Part shown: one piece after another, positions 7,167 through 15,149 of the stretch | Layout: the number at the start of each line of letters is the position of its first letter | How positions within the stretch are numbered: position 1 is the stretch's first letter | Assembly: GCF_015461805.1 (NCBI RefSeq) | Contig: NZ_JACVZE010000010.1 | Location: 1 to 64,000 of the forward strand | DNA from: Pseudomonas pisciculturae | GTDB taxonomy: Bacteria > Pseudomonadota > Gammaproteobacteria > Pseudomonadales > Pseudomonadaceae | Direction: 5' to 3' | Length of the DNA: 64,000 nt | Translations under genes and position numbers: made by a program | Notes under the pieces: generated by a model | The model's database searches: none | What the model saw: only the letters and a program-made list of their open reading frames with translations | Told to the model about the DNA's origin: nothing

Positions 7167-9455
7167 GTGATTATTTCCAAAGGGTTATCCAGGGTATGCG
7201 TGGCAGGGGTGTTGCTGGGGTTGAGCCTGGCCGCGTCGGCACGGGAGCAGGTGACGCAGGCTTCGGCGGATATCCGTCGCACCAGTTTCGGGGTGCCGCA
7301 CATCCGCGCAGCTGACGAACGTGGCCTGGGCTTGGGTATTGGTTACGCGTACGCCCAGGACAACCTGTGCCTGCTGGCCAATGAAGTGGTCACGGTGAAC
7401 GGGGAGCGCGCGCGCTACTTCGGGCCCGAGCAAGCGACTTTGGAAGAGCGCAACAACCTGGCCAGTGACGTGTTTTTCACGTGGCTCAACACGCCACACG
7501 CCGTTGCCGCATTTTGGAAGGCGCAGACCCCGCAGATTCGCCAGCGTATTGAAGGCTATGTGGCCGGCTACAACCGCTATCTAAAAGAGCAGGGCGCACC
7601 GGCGCAGTGTCAGGCGGCCTGGGTGCGGCCGCTAGTGGCCGAGGATTTGGTCAAGTTGACCCGTAGGCTGCTGGTAGAAGGTGGTGTCGGCCAATTCGCC
7701 GAAGCGCTGGTCGGCGCGAAGCCACCGCAGGCCACCGCCAGCGTAGAACTGGGCGTCAAGGCCTTCGATCTGGCCGCCGCCAATCAACAGCGTTTCAGTT
7801 TTGACCGCGGCAGTAACGCGGTGGCCGTGGGGCGTGATCGCTCGTTCAATGGCCGTGGCATGCTGTTGGCCAACCCTCATTTCCCGTGGGTGGGCGGCAT
7901 GCGGTTCTATCAAATGCACCTGACTATCCCAGGCCAGCTGGATGTAATGGGCGCCGCGTTACCGGGCCTGCCGGTGATCAACATCGGTTTTAATCAGCAT
8001 GTGGCGTGGACTCACACAGTCGATACCTCCAAACATTTCACCCTGTACCGCCTGACCCTGGACCCCAAGGACTCCACGCGTTACCTGCTCGACGGCAAAT
8101 CCCTGCCGCTGGATAAAACCTCGGTAACCGTGCAGGTCAAACAAGCTGATGGCAGCCTCAAGGCTCAATCCCACACGGTCTACAGCTCGCAATTCGGCCC
8201 GGTGGTGCAATGGCCCGGCAAGCTGGACTGGGACAGCCACTACGCGTTCAGCCTGCGCGATGCCAATCTGGGCAACGACCGCGTGCTGCAACAGTGGTAC
8301 GCCATGAACCGCGCCGCCAGCCTAAAAGAGCTGCAAGCTTCGGTGCATACCCTGCAAGGCATCCCGTGGGTCAACACCTTGGCCGCCGATGACCAGGGCC
8401 AGAGCCTGTACATGAACCTCTCTGTGGTGCCCAACGTGAGCGCGGCCAAACTGGCGCAATGCAGCGACCCGCGTGCGGGCCTGAAAATGATCATGCTCGA
8501 CGGTGCACACAGCGCTTGCGCCTGGGACGTCGACCCGCGTGCAGCTCAGGCCGGCATCTTTGCGGCCGACCAACTGCCGCAGCTGCAGCGCACCGACTAT
8601 GTGCAGCACTCCAATGACTCTGCGTGGCTCGCCAACCGCAAGGCGCCGCTGACCGGGTTCTCGCCGGTGATCAGCCAGGACCACATCGGCCTCGGCGCTC
8701 GCGCACGGTTCGCCCTGCAACGCTTGCAGTCCCTCGACAAGCAACCCATCAGCGTCGCCGACCTGCAACACATGGTGATGGACAACGAGGTGTACCTGGC
8801 CGGCCAAGTCATGCCCGACCTGTTGGCGTTCTGCGCCAAACAGCTTGGCACCGACGCCAGCGCCTTGCAGCCGGTGTGCACCAGCCTGAAAAACTGGGAC
8901 CAGCACGCCAACCTCGATAGCGGCGTGGGCCTGGTGCACTTCATCAACCTGATGGGCCACCTGCAGCAAATCCCCGATGCCTGGCGCGTCGCCTTCGACC
9001 CAGACCAGCCGCTTACCACGCCACGGGGCGTGGCTATCGACCGTGAGCCTGTGGCCAAAGCCCTGAGGGAAGCCATGCTGGCCTCCGCCAGCGACGTCGC
9101 CAAGCTTGGCCTTACCGCCAATAGCCGGTGGGGCGACCTCCAGGTCTCAGGCCAAACCCCGATCCACGGAGGCCCACAGGCACTCGGCATCTATAACGCC
9201 ATGCAAACCGTGCCTCGTGCCGACGGCAAGCGCGAAGTGATCAGCGGCAGCAGCTACTTGCAAATCGTGACCTTCGACGAAAAAGGCCCACACGCCGAGG
9301 GCGTACTCGCGTTCTCACAGTCGAGCAACCCTGCGTCCGCACACGCCAAGGATCAGACCCAAGCCTTCTCCCAGAAAAAGCTCAGCGTGGTGCCCTTCAC
9401 CGAAGCCCAGATCAAGGCTGACCCCCACTATCAGGAGCAACGGATCAAGGAGTAG
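7167..9455 (+). CDS. pvdQ: Acyl-homoserine lactone / pyoverdine precursor acylase PvdQ
   Basis: This Ntn-hydrolase of the penicillin acylase family has 762 residues from the GTG start, the same length as P. aeruginosa PvdQ. The signal peptide covers about residues 1-25 (VAGVLLGLSLAASA). The small chain contains GYAYAQDNLCLLA. Self-cleavage is expected before Ser216 in DRGSNAVAVG, which becomes the N-terminal nucleophile of the large chain. PvdQ removes the fatty acyl chain of the pyoverdine precursor in the periplasm and can also hydrolyse long-chain acyl-homoserine lactones. GGAG lies 5 bases before the GTG. No other pvd genes are nearby, but the PvdS-type promoter ties it to the pyoverdine regulon. 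Confidence 0.95.
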   Translation: MIISKGLSRVCVAGVLLGLSLAASAREQVTQASADIRRTSFGVPHIRAADERGLGLGIGYAYAQDNLCLLANEVVTVNGERARYFGPEQATLEERNNLASDVFFTWLNTPHAVAAFWKAQTPQIRQRIEGYVAGYNRYLKEQGAPAQCQAAWVRPLVAEDLVKLTRRLLVEGGVGQFAEALVGAKPPQATASVELGVKAFDLAAANQQRFSFDRGSNAVAVGRDRSFNGRGMLLANPHFPWVGGMRFYQMHLTIPGQLDVMGAALPGLPVINIGFNQHVAWTHTVDTSKHFTLYRLTLDPKDSTRYLLDGKSLPLDKTSVTVQVKQADGSLKAQSHTVYSSQFGPVVQWPGKLDWDSHYAFSLRDANLGNDRVLQQWYAMNRAASLKELQASVHTLQGIPWVNTLAADDQGQSLYMNLSVVPNVSAAKLAQCSDPRAGLKMIMLDGAHSACAWDVDPRAAQAGIFAADQLPQLQRTDYVQHSNDSAWLANRKAPLTGFSPVISQDHIGLGARARFALQRLQSLDKQPISVADLQHMVMDNEVYLAGQVMPDLLAFCAKQLGTDASALQPVCTSLKNWDQHANLDSGVGLVHFINLMGHLQQIPDAWRVAFDPDQPLTTPRGVAIDREPVAKALREAMLASASDVAKLGLTANSRWGDLQVSGQTPIHGGPQALGIYNAMQTVPRADGKREVISGSSYLQIVTFDEKGPHAEGVLAFSQSSNPASAHAKDQTQAFSQKKLSVVPFTEAQIKADPHYQEQRIKE

Positions 9456-9464
9456 GGCAGCCAC

Positions 9465-9512
9465 GCAACCCCTTGATGCCAATACGAAATATTTTTGAAA
9501 TCAAGGGGTTGC
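9465..9512 (+). terminator. Long inverted repeat after pvdQ
   Basis: A 13-bp perfect stem, GCAACCCCTTGAT at 9465-9477 and its complement at 9500-9512, encloses a 22-base AT-rich loop. It lies 10 bases after the pvdQ stop and probably ends that transcript, although no T-run follows. Its right arm overlaps the -35 box of the promoter proposed for the tRNA. Confidence 0.45.
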
Positions 9513-9537
9513 ACGCTTTGGTAAATACGTACATAAT
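9509..9537 (+). promoter_or_regulatory. Sigma-70-like promoter upstream of tRNA-Cys
   Basis: TTGCAC (9509-9514) and CATAAT (9532-9537) are separated by 17 bases. The tRNA starts about 125 bases downstream, so the primary transcript would carry a long 5' leader. The intervening sequence also holds a small hairpin TGAAGT/ACTTCA. Confidence 0.45.
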
Positions 9538-9667
9538 GGCGCCCATCGAACGCAATGAAGTATTAAAAACTTCAATGTATTCAATGAGTTAGAGTAGAGA
9601 CAGGGTTTTATAGCCCACTCAAGTTTTTATGCGGTGAGTGTTAGCAGTTTTGACATTGATCGTTTGA

Positions 9668-9741
9668 GGCCGAGTAGCAAAATGGTTATGCAGCGGATTG
9701 CAAATCCGCCTACGCCGGTTCGATTCCGACCTCGGCCTCCA
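9668..9741 (+). tRNA. tRNA-Cys (anticodon GCA)
   Basis: The 74-nucleotide cloverleaf has acceptor arms GGCCGAG/CTCGGCC, anticodon stem GCGGA/TCCGC with loop TTGCAAA (anticodon GCA at 9700-9702), a TTCGATT T-loop and an encoded CCA end. It is complete at the left prophage junction. The 3' part is duplicated at 45774, so integration kept the gene functional. Confidence 0.97.
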
Positions 9742-9761
9742 CTCTTGAAAACCCCGTAGAT
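9695..9761 (+). repeat. attL: 67-bp att core repeat
   Basis: The segment begins in the anticodon stem of tRNA-Cys and extends into the left arm of the tRNA terminator. It is identical to 45774-45840. Bases on both sides differ (C versus T before it, C versus T after it), which fixes its length. Confidence 0.95.
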
Positions 9762-9782
9762 CAATGGTCTACGGGGTTTTTT
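9748..9782 (+). terminator. tRNA-Cys terminator
   Basis: A 13-bp perfect stem, AAAACCCCGTAGA at 9748-9760 and TCTACGGGGTTTT at 9768-9780, has a 7-base loop and ends in a T-run. A near-identical hairpin follows the attR copy. Confidence 0.85.
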
Positions 9783-9803
9783 ATTGCGTGCGATTTATGA
9801 ACC

Positions 9804-9848
9804 GTTCCGCAACTTTTGAGATGAGTTCCGCAACCTAAGTTGCGGAAC
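9804..9848. promoter_or_regulatory. Candidate integrase arm-binding sites, left end
   Basis: Three copies of TTCCGCAA lie here: forward at 9805-9812 and 9826-9833, and inverted at 9840-9847. The last two form a hairpin GTTCCGCAAC/GTTGCGGAAC. Two more copies lie inside attR (45662 and 45724). The placement fits arm-type sites of a tyrosine integrase; the assignment is an inference. Confidence 0.55.
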
Positions 9849-9856
9849 GCTCATAG

Positions 9857-10552
9857 CTAGTCATCCGACTTCGTGTTTTTGGTGGCTTTCATTATGCGGG
9901 CAAGCGAAATGTCACTGGTCGCCGCAACGTCGTCAGCTGTACCGAATTTTCTATCACGTCCCGCGAAGATTATTTTGTAGCTGCTTTCCTCATCGACCGA
10001 GAACGACAATGGCTCGTGATCAATTTTCGCATGAGCATCGGCCGCGCGAGGGTATTGGCCAACGAGCTCCCCCATAGATTTTGGTGGTCGGGATTTTTTA
10101 TCAAAGAAAAGTGATGTGTAGTCTTGTATGGCGGAGCGTGCATGCATATCACCTCGAAAGTCAGTGATGCCCTTTGCCATTCCAAAAAAATACATAAGCA
10201 CACATGACAGGAATAGAAGATGAAAAAGAGGTTGTCGTTTTAGGGTGCGCTCAATCGTTTTCGTACTTTCGCGGTTGGCTTCCGTTTTTTTGCTTTCGAT
10301 CCAGTCACTAAAGATGAGTTGCTCGGTATAGGTATCATTTGCCAATAGAAGTATGAAAGCGATTGCGCCAAAAAAAAATCCGCCGCCCAGCTCGATCAGT
10401 GTGTCATTACTGATTTTAAGTGCGGTGATTAATGTCCCTGCCGCTGCGAGATAAGTCAGGTCTAACTTTTGATAGGTTCTGGCACTTTGTCGCATCGCTG
10501 ATAACGTTTCGGAGTCAAAACTTTCCGAGATATGTGCAGGTTCGTTGCTCAT
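9857..10552 (-). CDS. Unknown three-helix membrane protein, prophage accessory gene
   Basis: This 231-residue protein has no family that I recognise. Predicted membrane segments are at about 32-48, 52-72 and 108-130, with a charged cytoplasmic-type loop (SKKTEANRESTKTIERTLKRQ) between the second and third. A soluble C-terminal domain of about 100 residues ends with IIFAGRDRKFGTADDV. That tail resembles the calcium-binding end of type II secretion major pseudopilins, though this may be chance. The gene is visibly AT-richer than its neighbours and lies between attL and integrase, where accessory genes acting in the lysogen are common. The start at 10552 has GGA upstream; an alternative ATG is at 10570. 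Confidence 0.7.
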   Translation of the reverse strand: MSNEPAHISESFDSETLSAMRQSARTYQKLDLTYLAAAGTLITALKISNDTLIELGGGFFFGAIAFILLLANDTYTEQLIFSDWIESKKTEANRESTKTIERTLKRQPLFHLLFLSCVLMYFFGMAKGITDFRGDMHARSAIQDYTSLFFDKKSRPPKSMGELVGQYPRAADAHAKIDHEPLSFSVDEESSYKIIFAGRDRKFGTADDVAATSDISLARIMKATKNTKSDD

Positions 10553-10624
10553 AGGAATCCATTCATGCAATTGAGGTTACTAATCTATTATATCTATTGA
10601 CGAATTTAGGAGAAGGAGCCGACT

Positions 10625-11689
10625 CTATTTTGTTGGTTTAACAATCTCCCCTACACGGCGGTAGACTTTTTTGGTCATTTCTTCCGTTGTGTGGCCAAGC
10701 AGGCGGCTAGCGTGCGTCAGCTCGATTTCGCTGGCGGCTTTCGGTCGGATGTCCTTGAACTGGAACTGACGGATCAGTACAGCTAGTGCAGCATCGCCTG
10801 CTGCTCCGGCCTTAATGGCGGCATTCTCACGGGCGTCGTCCCAGCGATTGCGGAGCATCTGCTGGCTCATGCGCAAGCCGGACGAGTTGGTGATCAGTCG
10901 TGATGTTTTGATGCCGTTGAGTGCACGGCGTTCTTGTAGGTCGTTGATGAAGGTACTTAATACAGACTGCACGCCCTCATCTTCTAGGCGCAGGCGAAGC
11001 TTCTTCGAGGTTTTCCCTTGCTTGACCAGCAAGAACCCAGCGTTCAGGTCAGTAGTTGCAACCGCAAGTACGTCGGCTGGGCGCTGGCCAGTCAGATAGG
11101 CCAAGTCCATCGCATCCTTGAGCTCCTGCACGGCTACGTCGTACACCGCATTCCATACGATATCGCCAGCGTAATAGTCCCGTGGCGTCTCTTTGTTGCG
11201 GCGAACGCCGAAGCAAGGGTTGGCATTGTTGGTAAGGCCCCATTCCCGTGCAATCGTGAACATGTGGGATAGCAGCGCAATTTCCCGGTTGGCTCTGGTC
11301 TTTGCGGTTCTGGCATCCCGATACTGCGCGATCACTTGTGGCGTGATTGAATCAATGGGGGCTTTTTCAAAGGCCTTCTTGAGTTGTTTAAGTTCCTTCA
11401 TGTTGTCGGACTGAGTGCGCAAGCCCTTGGTAGGGATGATCTCTTTCACATACCTGTCGAACAAGAAGCCCAGCAAATGGCTGGGCTTCGGGGCCGCGCG
11501 CCGCTCCAGCCTGGCCCATTCCACTTTCGCCTGGTCGAGGTCGCCGCCAAGTGGAATCTCCTTCCGTTTTCCGTTGGCGTCCCTGCCGTTGTAGTAATAC
11601 CCAATCCAAACTTTCCCGCTTTTGCGTTTGTGGCATCGCCGGATCATGCGCGGGGGCAGATCCCGGTTGGCTGTTGATTTCTGGCGCAT
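10625..11689 (-). CDS. Tyrosine-type phage integrase
   Basis: This 354-residue site-specific recombinase has an N-terminal arm-binding region and a SAM-like core-binding domain at about 75-160. The catalytic domain shows Arg203 (TGQRPADVL), Lys226 (KQGKTSKK), Arg315 (KDIRPKAAS), His333 (LLGHTT) and nucleophile Tyr343 (KVYRR). The usual His of the HxxR box is Lys312 here. It should catalyse integration at the tRNA-Cys att core, and excision together with a directionality factor. It is the last gene of the long leftward operon and lies about 0.9 kb from attL. Confidence 0.95.
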   Translation of the reverse strand: MRQKSTANRDLPPRMIRRCHKRKSGKVWIGYYYNGRDANGKRKEIPLGGDLDQAKVEWARLERRAAPKPSHLLGFLFDRYVKEIIPTKGLRTQSDNMKELKQLKKAFEKAPIDSITPQVIAQYRDARTAKTRANREIALLSHMFTIAREWGLTNNANPCFGVRRNKETPRDYYAGDIVWNAVYDVAVQELKDAMDLAYLTGQRPADVLAVATTDLNAGFLLVKQGKTSKKLRLRLEDEGVQSVLSTFINDLQERRALNGIKTSRLITNSSGLRMSQQMLRNRWDDARENAAIKAGAAGDAALAVLIRQFQFKDIRPKAASEIELTHASRLLGHTTEEMTKKVYRRVGEIVKPTK

Positions 11690-11692
11690 TGA

Positions 11693-11935
11693 TCAGCTCA
11701 CGTTCGCTAGGTCGAGCGTCCAGGTTTCGGCCGCTGGATTGACTGCAGAGGGTTTAACGCCAGCCAGTTTCATGCGTGCGTACACCCGGCCCACGATGGG
11801 GCGGCGCGCGCCAGTCAGAACGTGCTCCCAGTGGTTGTCGATCAACCACTGGATTTGCTTCGATGGGATCTGGTAGCCAGTGATAGTGGCCAGCTCCTCG
11901 TCGGCAAGGGTCTCGCTTTGGAATTCCATCATCAT
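11693..11935 (-). CDS. DUF4224 protein, probable excisionase-like factor
   Basis: This 80-residue protein has the DUF4224 pattern LADEELATITGYQIPSKQIQ followed by a basic C-terminal half (GRVYARMKLAG). DUF4224 genes typically sit directly upstream of phage integrases, and it ends 3 bases before the integrase start here. A role as recombination directionality factor is an inference from position and family. Its ATG overlaps the stop of the upstream gene. Confidence 0.8.
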   Translation of the reverse strand: MMMEFQSETLADEELATITGYQIPSKQIQWLIDNHWEHVLTGARRPIVGRVYARMKLAGVKPSAVNPAAETWTLDLANVS

Positions 11936-12651
11936 GCCCCCGAGCCTTGTTCGGAATTAGTGCTCATAGCCTTCATGTGGACTCGGCCTCCGATGTAGTG
12001 CCAGTCAACCTTCCACCCAGTGACCGCCGAAAAATTGCGGCATATGACCTCGGCAGTTTCCTTGGGGATATCCACGACGCAGACGCTTTTGCCTTTGCTA
12101 TAAACATCTTGATCGCATGCGCCCTGTTCTCCCGGGGGCAGCACGGCCGAGCTAGCGATATTTACTCGCTCGATGTAGGCGGGTAGGAGCGTTGGCGGGA
12201 ACGTATCTTCCCAGGGCTTAACGTTGCGTTTGGCCGAGTCCTGGAGCTGACCGACATGCCCGACCAGCTCCCGTACGAGACCGGGGTAATCCGGTACATC
12301 GTAGAAACTGCAAAGCGTTGGGTCGGGAAGCGTATCGGCTTCCAGTTCGTTGACGCGTTCCAGCAGCAGCTTGTTGCGCTCTGACTCCCATTTAAGGCCA
12401 GCGTAGGCAGCATCAAGGCGCTGTTGCAGCGTGTCGTAGTCTTCCTCGCGGACGCAGCGGATGTTCTTCGCTTCATGCGACCAGAAGTGCTGCACGTGCG
12501 CCGCGGGTATGGGCTTATCGAGCAGCTCCGTTAGCCTCAGCAATGTATTCAGCATGTTGAGGGAGGTGCAGGGGTGCGCTTGGTATTGCAACAGCTTCAC
12601 AAGGCGCTCAACTTCATCGCGTGGCACGGTAATCAATTGGTTATCGCTCAT
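11932..12651 (-). CDS. Phage early protein of unknown function
   Basis: This 239-residue protein has a helical, probably coiled-coil middle (LQQRLDAAYAGLKWESERNK through LLLERVNELEAD). The C-terminal part contains VCVVDIPKETAEVICRNFS and KVDWHYIGGRVHMKA. I recognise no domain. It overlaps both neighbours by ATGA, so it is translated as part of the leftward operon. Confidence 0.7.
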   Translation of the reverse strand: MSDNQLITVPRDEVERLVKLLQYQAHPCTSLNMLNTLLRLTELLDKPIPAAHVQHFWSHEAKNIRCVREEDYDTLQQRLDAAYAGLKWESERNKLLLERVNELEADTLPDPTLCSFYDVPDYPGLVRELVGHVGQLQDSAKRNVKPWEDTFPPTLLPAYIERVNIASSAVLPPGEQGACDQDVYSKGKSVCVVDIPKETAEVICRNFSAVTGWKVDWHYIGGRVHMKAMSTNSEQGSGA

Positions 12652-13451
12652 GCTGCCTCCGTGGTGCGGCCCACTGATGTGTTCGTTGGGAGCGACAATG
12701 GGCCATCGCCACCCCGAGCAATGCCGGCGTGTAAATCAACCCCTCTGCCCGCCAACATGCCCGCGATCTGAGCGTCAAGGTCCAGCTCGATCTCTGGAGA
12801 TTTGCGCGTTTTTGCGATGCCGATGCTCGATAGGTATTCCGCTATCAGTGATTTGTCTTGGCTCTGTACGGCCACCAGCTCACGGCCATCGCTCGTTGCG
12901 CTGTGATCGTCTTCCCCTTGTGGTACCAGTGCCAGCAACTTCCCGTATACCTGGCCTACCCACGCCAAGGCGAAGTGATCACCTGCCGTCTCTGCGGTGT
13001 AAGAGCTGCGGTACTTGCCCGAACGGACACCGGCGACATATTGCTTGCGCGCCAGCTTAAGCTTGGTAAGCAGGGTTTCGTACGCGTATAGGGCAATATG
13101 CTGGGAGGGTGTGACACCGATGAAAGACGCGCGCTCTAACGGCCGGTGCTTGATCTTGCACCACTCAATAACGCGCAGTGATGAGCAGTTAAACACTGCC
13201 GCAACCGACGCGCTGAGTTGTTGGTCCCAGGCGGGGCGACGGGTGGCGCGCGAGAACTGAGACTCGACTTCGCCGACGTCGCTGAGCTTGACGTCCATCT
13301 CAGTCAAGCGGTATTCGCGCATCAGGGACTGAGCTTGGCGCAGGGCGGTAGCCGCTTCGTTCTCATTGGCGCTTTGCGATAGGGCGAGGCAGTGCTTGAT
13401 CTTGCGGATAGCACGCTCAAGTTTTTTCTCGTCAATGTGATCGCTGGTCAT
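12648..13451 (-). CDS. DUF2786 domain protein
   Basis: This 267-residue protein opens with the DUF2786 signature ERAIRKIKHCLALSQSANEN then EAATALRQAQSLMREYRL at about 9-48. A larger C-terminal domain common to phage DUF2786 proteins follows (HIALYAYETLLTKLKLARKQ). The biochemical role is unknown. The start at 13451 is chosen because it overlaps the upstream stop as ATGA; a start 15 codons further upstream would overlap the neighbour needlessly. Confidence 0.8.
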   Translation of the reverse strand: MTSDHIDEKKLERAIRKIKHCLALSQSANENEAATALRQAQSLMREYRLTEMDVKLSDVGEVESQFSRATRRPAWDQQLSASVAAVFNCSSLRVIEWCKIKHRPLERASFIGVTPSQHIALYAYETLLTKLKLARKQYVAGVRSGKYRSSYTAETAGDHFALAWVGQVYGKLLALVPQGEDDHSATSDGRELVAVQSQDKSLIAEYLSSIGIAKTRKSPEIELDLDAQIAGMLAGRGVDLHAGIARGGDGPLSLPTNTSVGRTTEAA

Positions 13452-13798
13452 GCCGCATCCTCCGAGCTGAGTGGCGCGGGGTAGGCTGCTAACCACATTT
13501 TCGCAGCGAAGGCCGTGAGCTGGCGGCGCTGTCTGTTTACCCTAGCGACCATGATCTCTGTGCCAGGGAATGCCTGCCAGGTTTCCACTGCCAATCCCAG
13601 TGACGTAGTGATTTTGGTCATCAGTTCATGGTCTGCAATGGTGCAAGCCGGGGAGCCGGCGTGCTGCATGCGAGCCAAGGTAACGCCGCGATCAAAGCCA
13701 CGGGCGAAGGCTTTCTTGCTGGCTCTAATCAGGAAAAAGGCGGTTGCAACCCAGCCGATTAGCAGGCCTATTGCGATGATGTAGGTTTCGATTTGCAT
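13448..13798 (-). CDS. Small phage membrane-anchored protein
   Basis: This 116-residue protein has one N-terminal membrane helix (IIAIGLLIGWVATAFFLI, about 7-24) followed by a basic, helical cytoplasmic region. No domain is recognised. The gene follows a 76-base gap that contains a CCTCTCACCA leader motif in the loop of a GC-rich hairpin (see 13837). Confidence 0.65.
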   Translation of the reverse strand: MQIETYIIAIGLLIGWVATAFFLIRASKKAFARGFDRGVTLARMQHAGSPACTIADHELMTKITTSLGLAVETWQAFPGTEIMVARVNRQRRQLTAFAAKMWLAAYPAPLSSEDAA

Positions 13799-13836
13799 GT
13801 GCTGTATGCCTCGTTAGAGCCCGCCGCCGGACAGTT

Positions 13837-13846
13837 TGGTGAGAGG
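13837..13846 (-). promoter_or_regulatory. CCTCTCACCA leader motif, copy 1
   Basis: On the transcribed minus strand this reads CCTCTCACCA followed by AA. It lies in the loop between complementary GC arms (CCGCCGCCG and CGGCGGCGG), upstream of the gene starting at 13798. Other copies are at 14723, 17134, 17558 and 18673, always in the sense orientation of early transcripts. Confidence 0.45.
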
Positions 13847-13874
13847 ACGGCGGCGGGGTGTTGCAGGGAGTTAT

Positions 13875-14696
13875 TTAGAACGTGGCTTCATAGAGCGGCA
13901 CGTCGGTGATGTCGCCTTCGATCTTGGCGCGCACGGCGTTGTAGGCTTCTTCGAGCACCTTGTCGGCGCGCACCAGTTCGTACCACATGGCCAGGCGACC
14001 CTCCTGAATGCGATAGCGGAAGCGGGCGGGTACGCAGAAGGTGTCGCCGCCGAGGAACGGCTTGAGGGCTATGTAGAACTCTTCGGGAATACGCAACTGG
14101 CCAGCTTCGCCGGCACGCCCGTCGATCTCTTCGTTGTAGGTCAGTTGCACTTGGCCGTTATCGAGGCGGGTGCCCTGGCGGAACGTGATGTTCTTCTTGG
14201 CTTCTAGGGTGCGGCTGATTTCGAGCATGTCGGCAGCGCTTGGGGGGTTCTCATGCTCGGGGTGGTGGGTGATGTCCTTCACGTTGTCTTCGATGAACTC
14301 GGCGAAGGTGGCTTGGTCCATGCGCTTGCGGTCTTTTTCCTTCCAGTTGCCCCATTCAACGGTGGTCGGGCAGCGGTACGTCGCCACGTGATCTCGCCAG
14401 GCTGGTGCGGCCGGATCGTGGTAGTCGATCACCGCTGTGAAAGTGCGTCCCTCGGGGCCGTTGCAAAATACAGCCGTGGCCTGGGTGGAAAAGCGATTCA
14501 CGTAGCTGATGAACGACTCGGCATCGAGCACGGTGAGTTTTTGCTTGATGCGCGTAGGTGCGGGCAGCAGATGCTCCAGGCTTTCGATTCTGACCTCGCT
14601 CGGTACAAGTGCCAGCGGCGCAGGAATGCCAGGGACATCGATTGGCTTGCCGAGGGCTTGGGCCAGTGTGACCAGGTGCTGTAGGGCTTGTTGCAT
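13875..14696 (-). CDS. DUF2303 family phage protein
   Basis: This 273-residue protein has the DUF2303 hallmarks: LDAESFISYVNRFSTQATAV, then VIDYHDP, CPTTVEWGNWKEKD and the central FAEFIEDNVKDI. The family is common in the early region of Pseudomonas and Burkholderia temperate phages, usually next to a short partner like the one at 14748. Its role is unknown; links to recombination or single-stranded DNA metabolism are speculation. GGAG lies 8 bases before the ATG. Confidence 0.85.
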   Translation of the reverse strand: MQQALQHLVTLAQALGKPIDVPGIPAPLALVPSEVRIESLEHLLPAPTRIKQKLTVLDAESFISYVNRFSTQATAVFCNGPEGRTFTAVIDYHDPAAPAWRDHVATYRCPTTVEWGNWKEKDRKRMDQATFAEFIEDNVKDITHHPEHENPPSAADMLEISRTLEAKKNITFRQGTRLDNGQVQLTYNEEIDGRAGEAGQLRIPEEFYIALKPFLGGDTFCVPARFRYRIQEGRLAMWYELVRADKVLEEAYNAVRAKIEGDITDVPLYEATF

Positions 14697-14722
14697 TGGA
14701 TGTGCTCCAGTGGGTGACGGTT

Positions 14723-14732
14723 TGGTGAGAGG
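14723..14732 (-). promoter_or_regulatory. CCTCTCACCA leader motif, copy 2
   Basis: The minus strand reads CCTCTCACCA followed by AACCGTCACC, ending 26 bases before the DUF2303 start codon. It matches copy 1 at 12 consecutive positions (CCTCTCACCAAA). Confidence 0.45.
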
Positions 14733-14747
14733 TTGGTGGGGCGGTTT

Positions 14748-15095
14748 TTACTGGCTGACCTGGCGCAATGCTCCAGGCCCAGGTTCGTCCTCGACACTGC
14801 GCAGCGGGATTTCCTGCTGGCGCGGGTCGCGGCGGGTGATGTTGCCTTCGGGCGTGAGGAAGAACAGGGACGTGCCACGCGCGAGCACGGGCTCTTTGGT
14901 TTTAACGTCGGCCTTCACGGTCATCTGGCCACCGCCATCAGGCTTGTAGGTGAGCTTGATAGTCAGGTCTCCACCCTTGCCGGTCATGCGGATGGCGTCG
15001 ATCAGGCTGTGCTGGGCCTCGGTGAGTTCGTCCAGCAAACCGCCGGCCTCGATGTCACGCAGGGTGTCCATAAAGGGACGTGCTTTAGCGTTCAT
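14748..15095 (-). CDS. Small phage protein, DUF2303 partner
   Basis: This 115-residue protein is helical at the N terminus (LRDIEAGGLLDELTEAQHSL), then beta-rich (LTIKLTYKPDGGGQMTVKAD). No named domain is recognised. It is translated just before the DUF2303 gene with a 51-base gap, an order I recall from related prophages. Function unknown. Confidence 0.65.
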   Translation of the reverse strand: MNAKARPFMDTLRDIEAGGLLDELTEAQHSLIDAIRMTGKGGDLTIKLTYKPDGGGQMTVKADVKTKEPVLARGTSLFFLTPEGNITRRDPRQQEIPLRSVEDEPGPGALRQVSQ

Positions 15096-15149
15096 GTGCT
15101 GTGCCTCATTGGATGTATCGCCCCTGGTCGGCAGGGGCTACCGTTTGAA

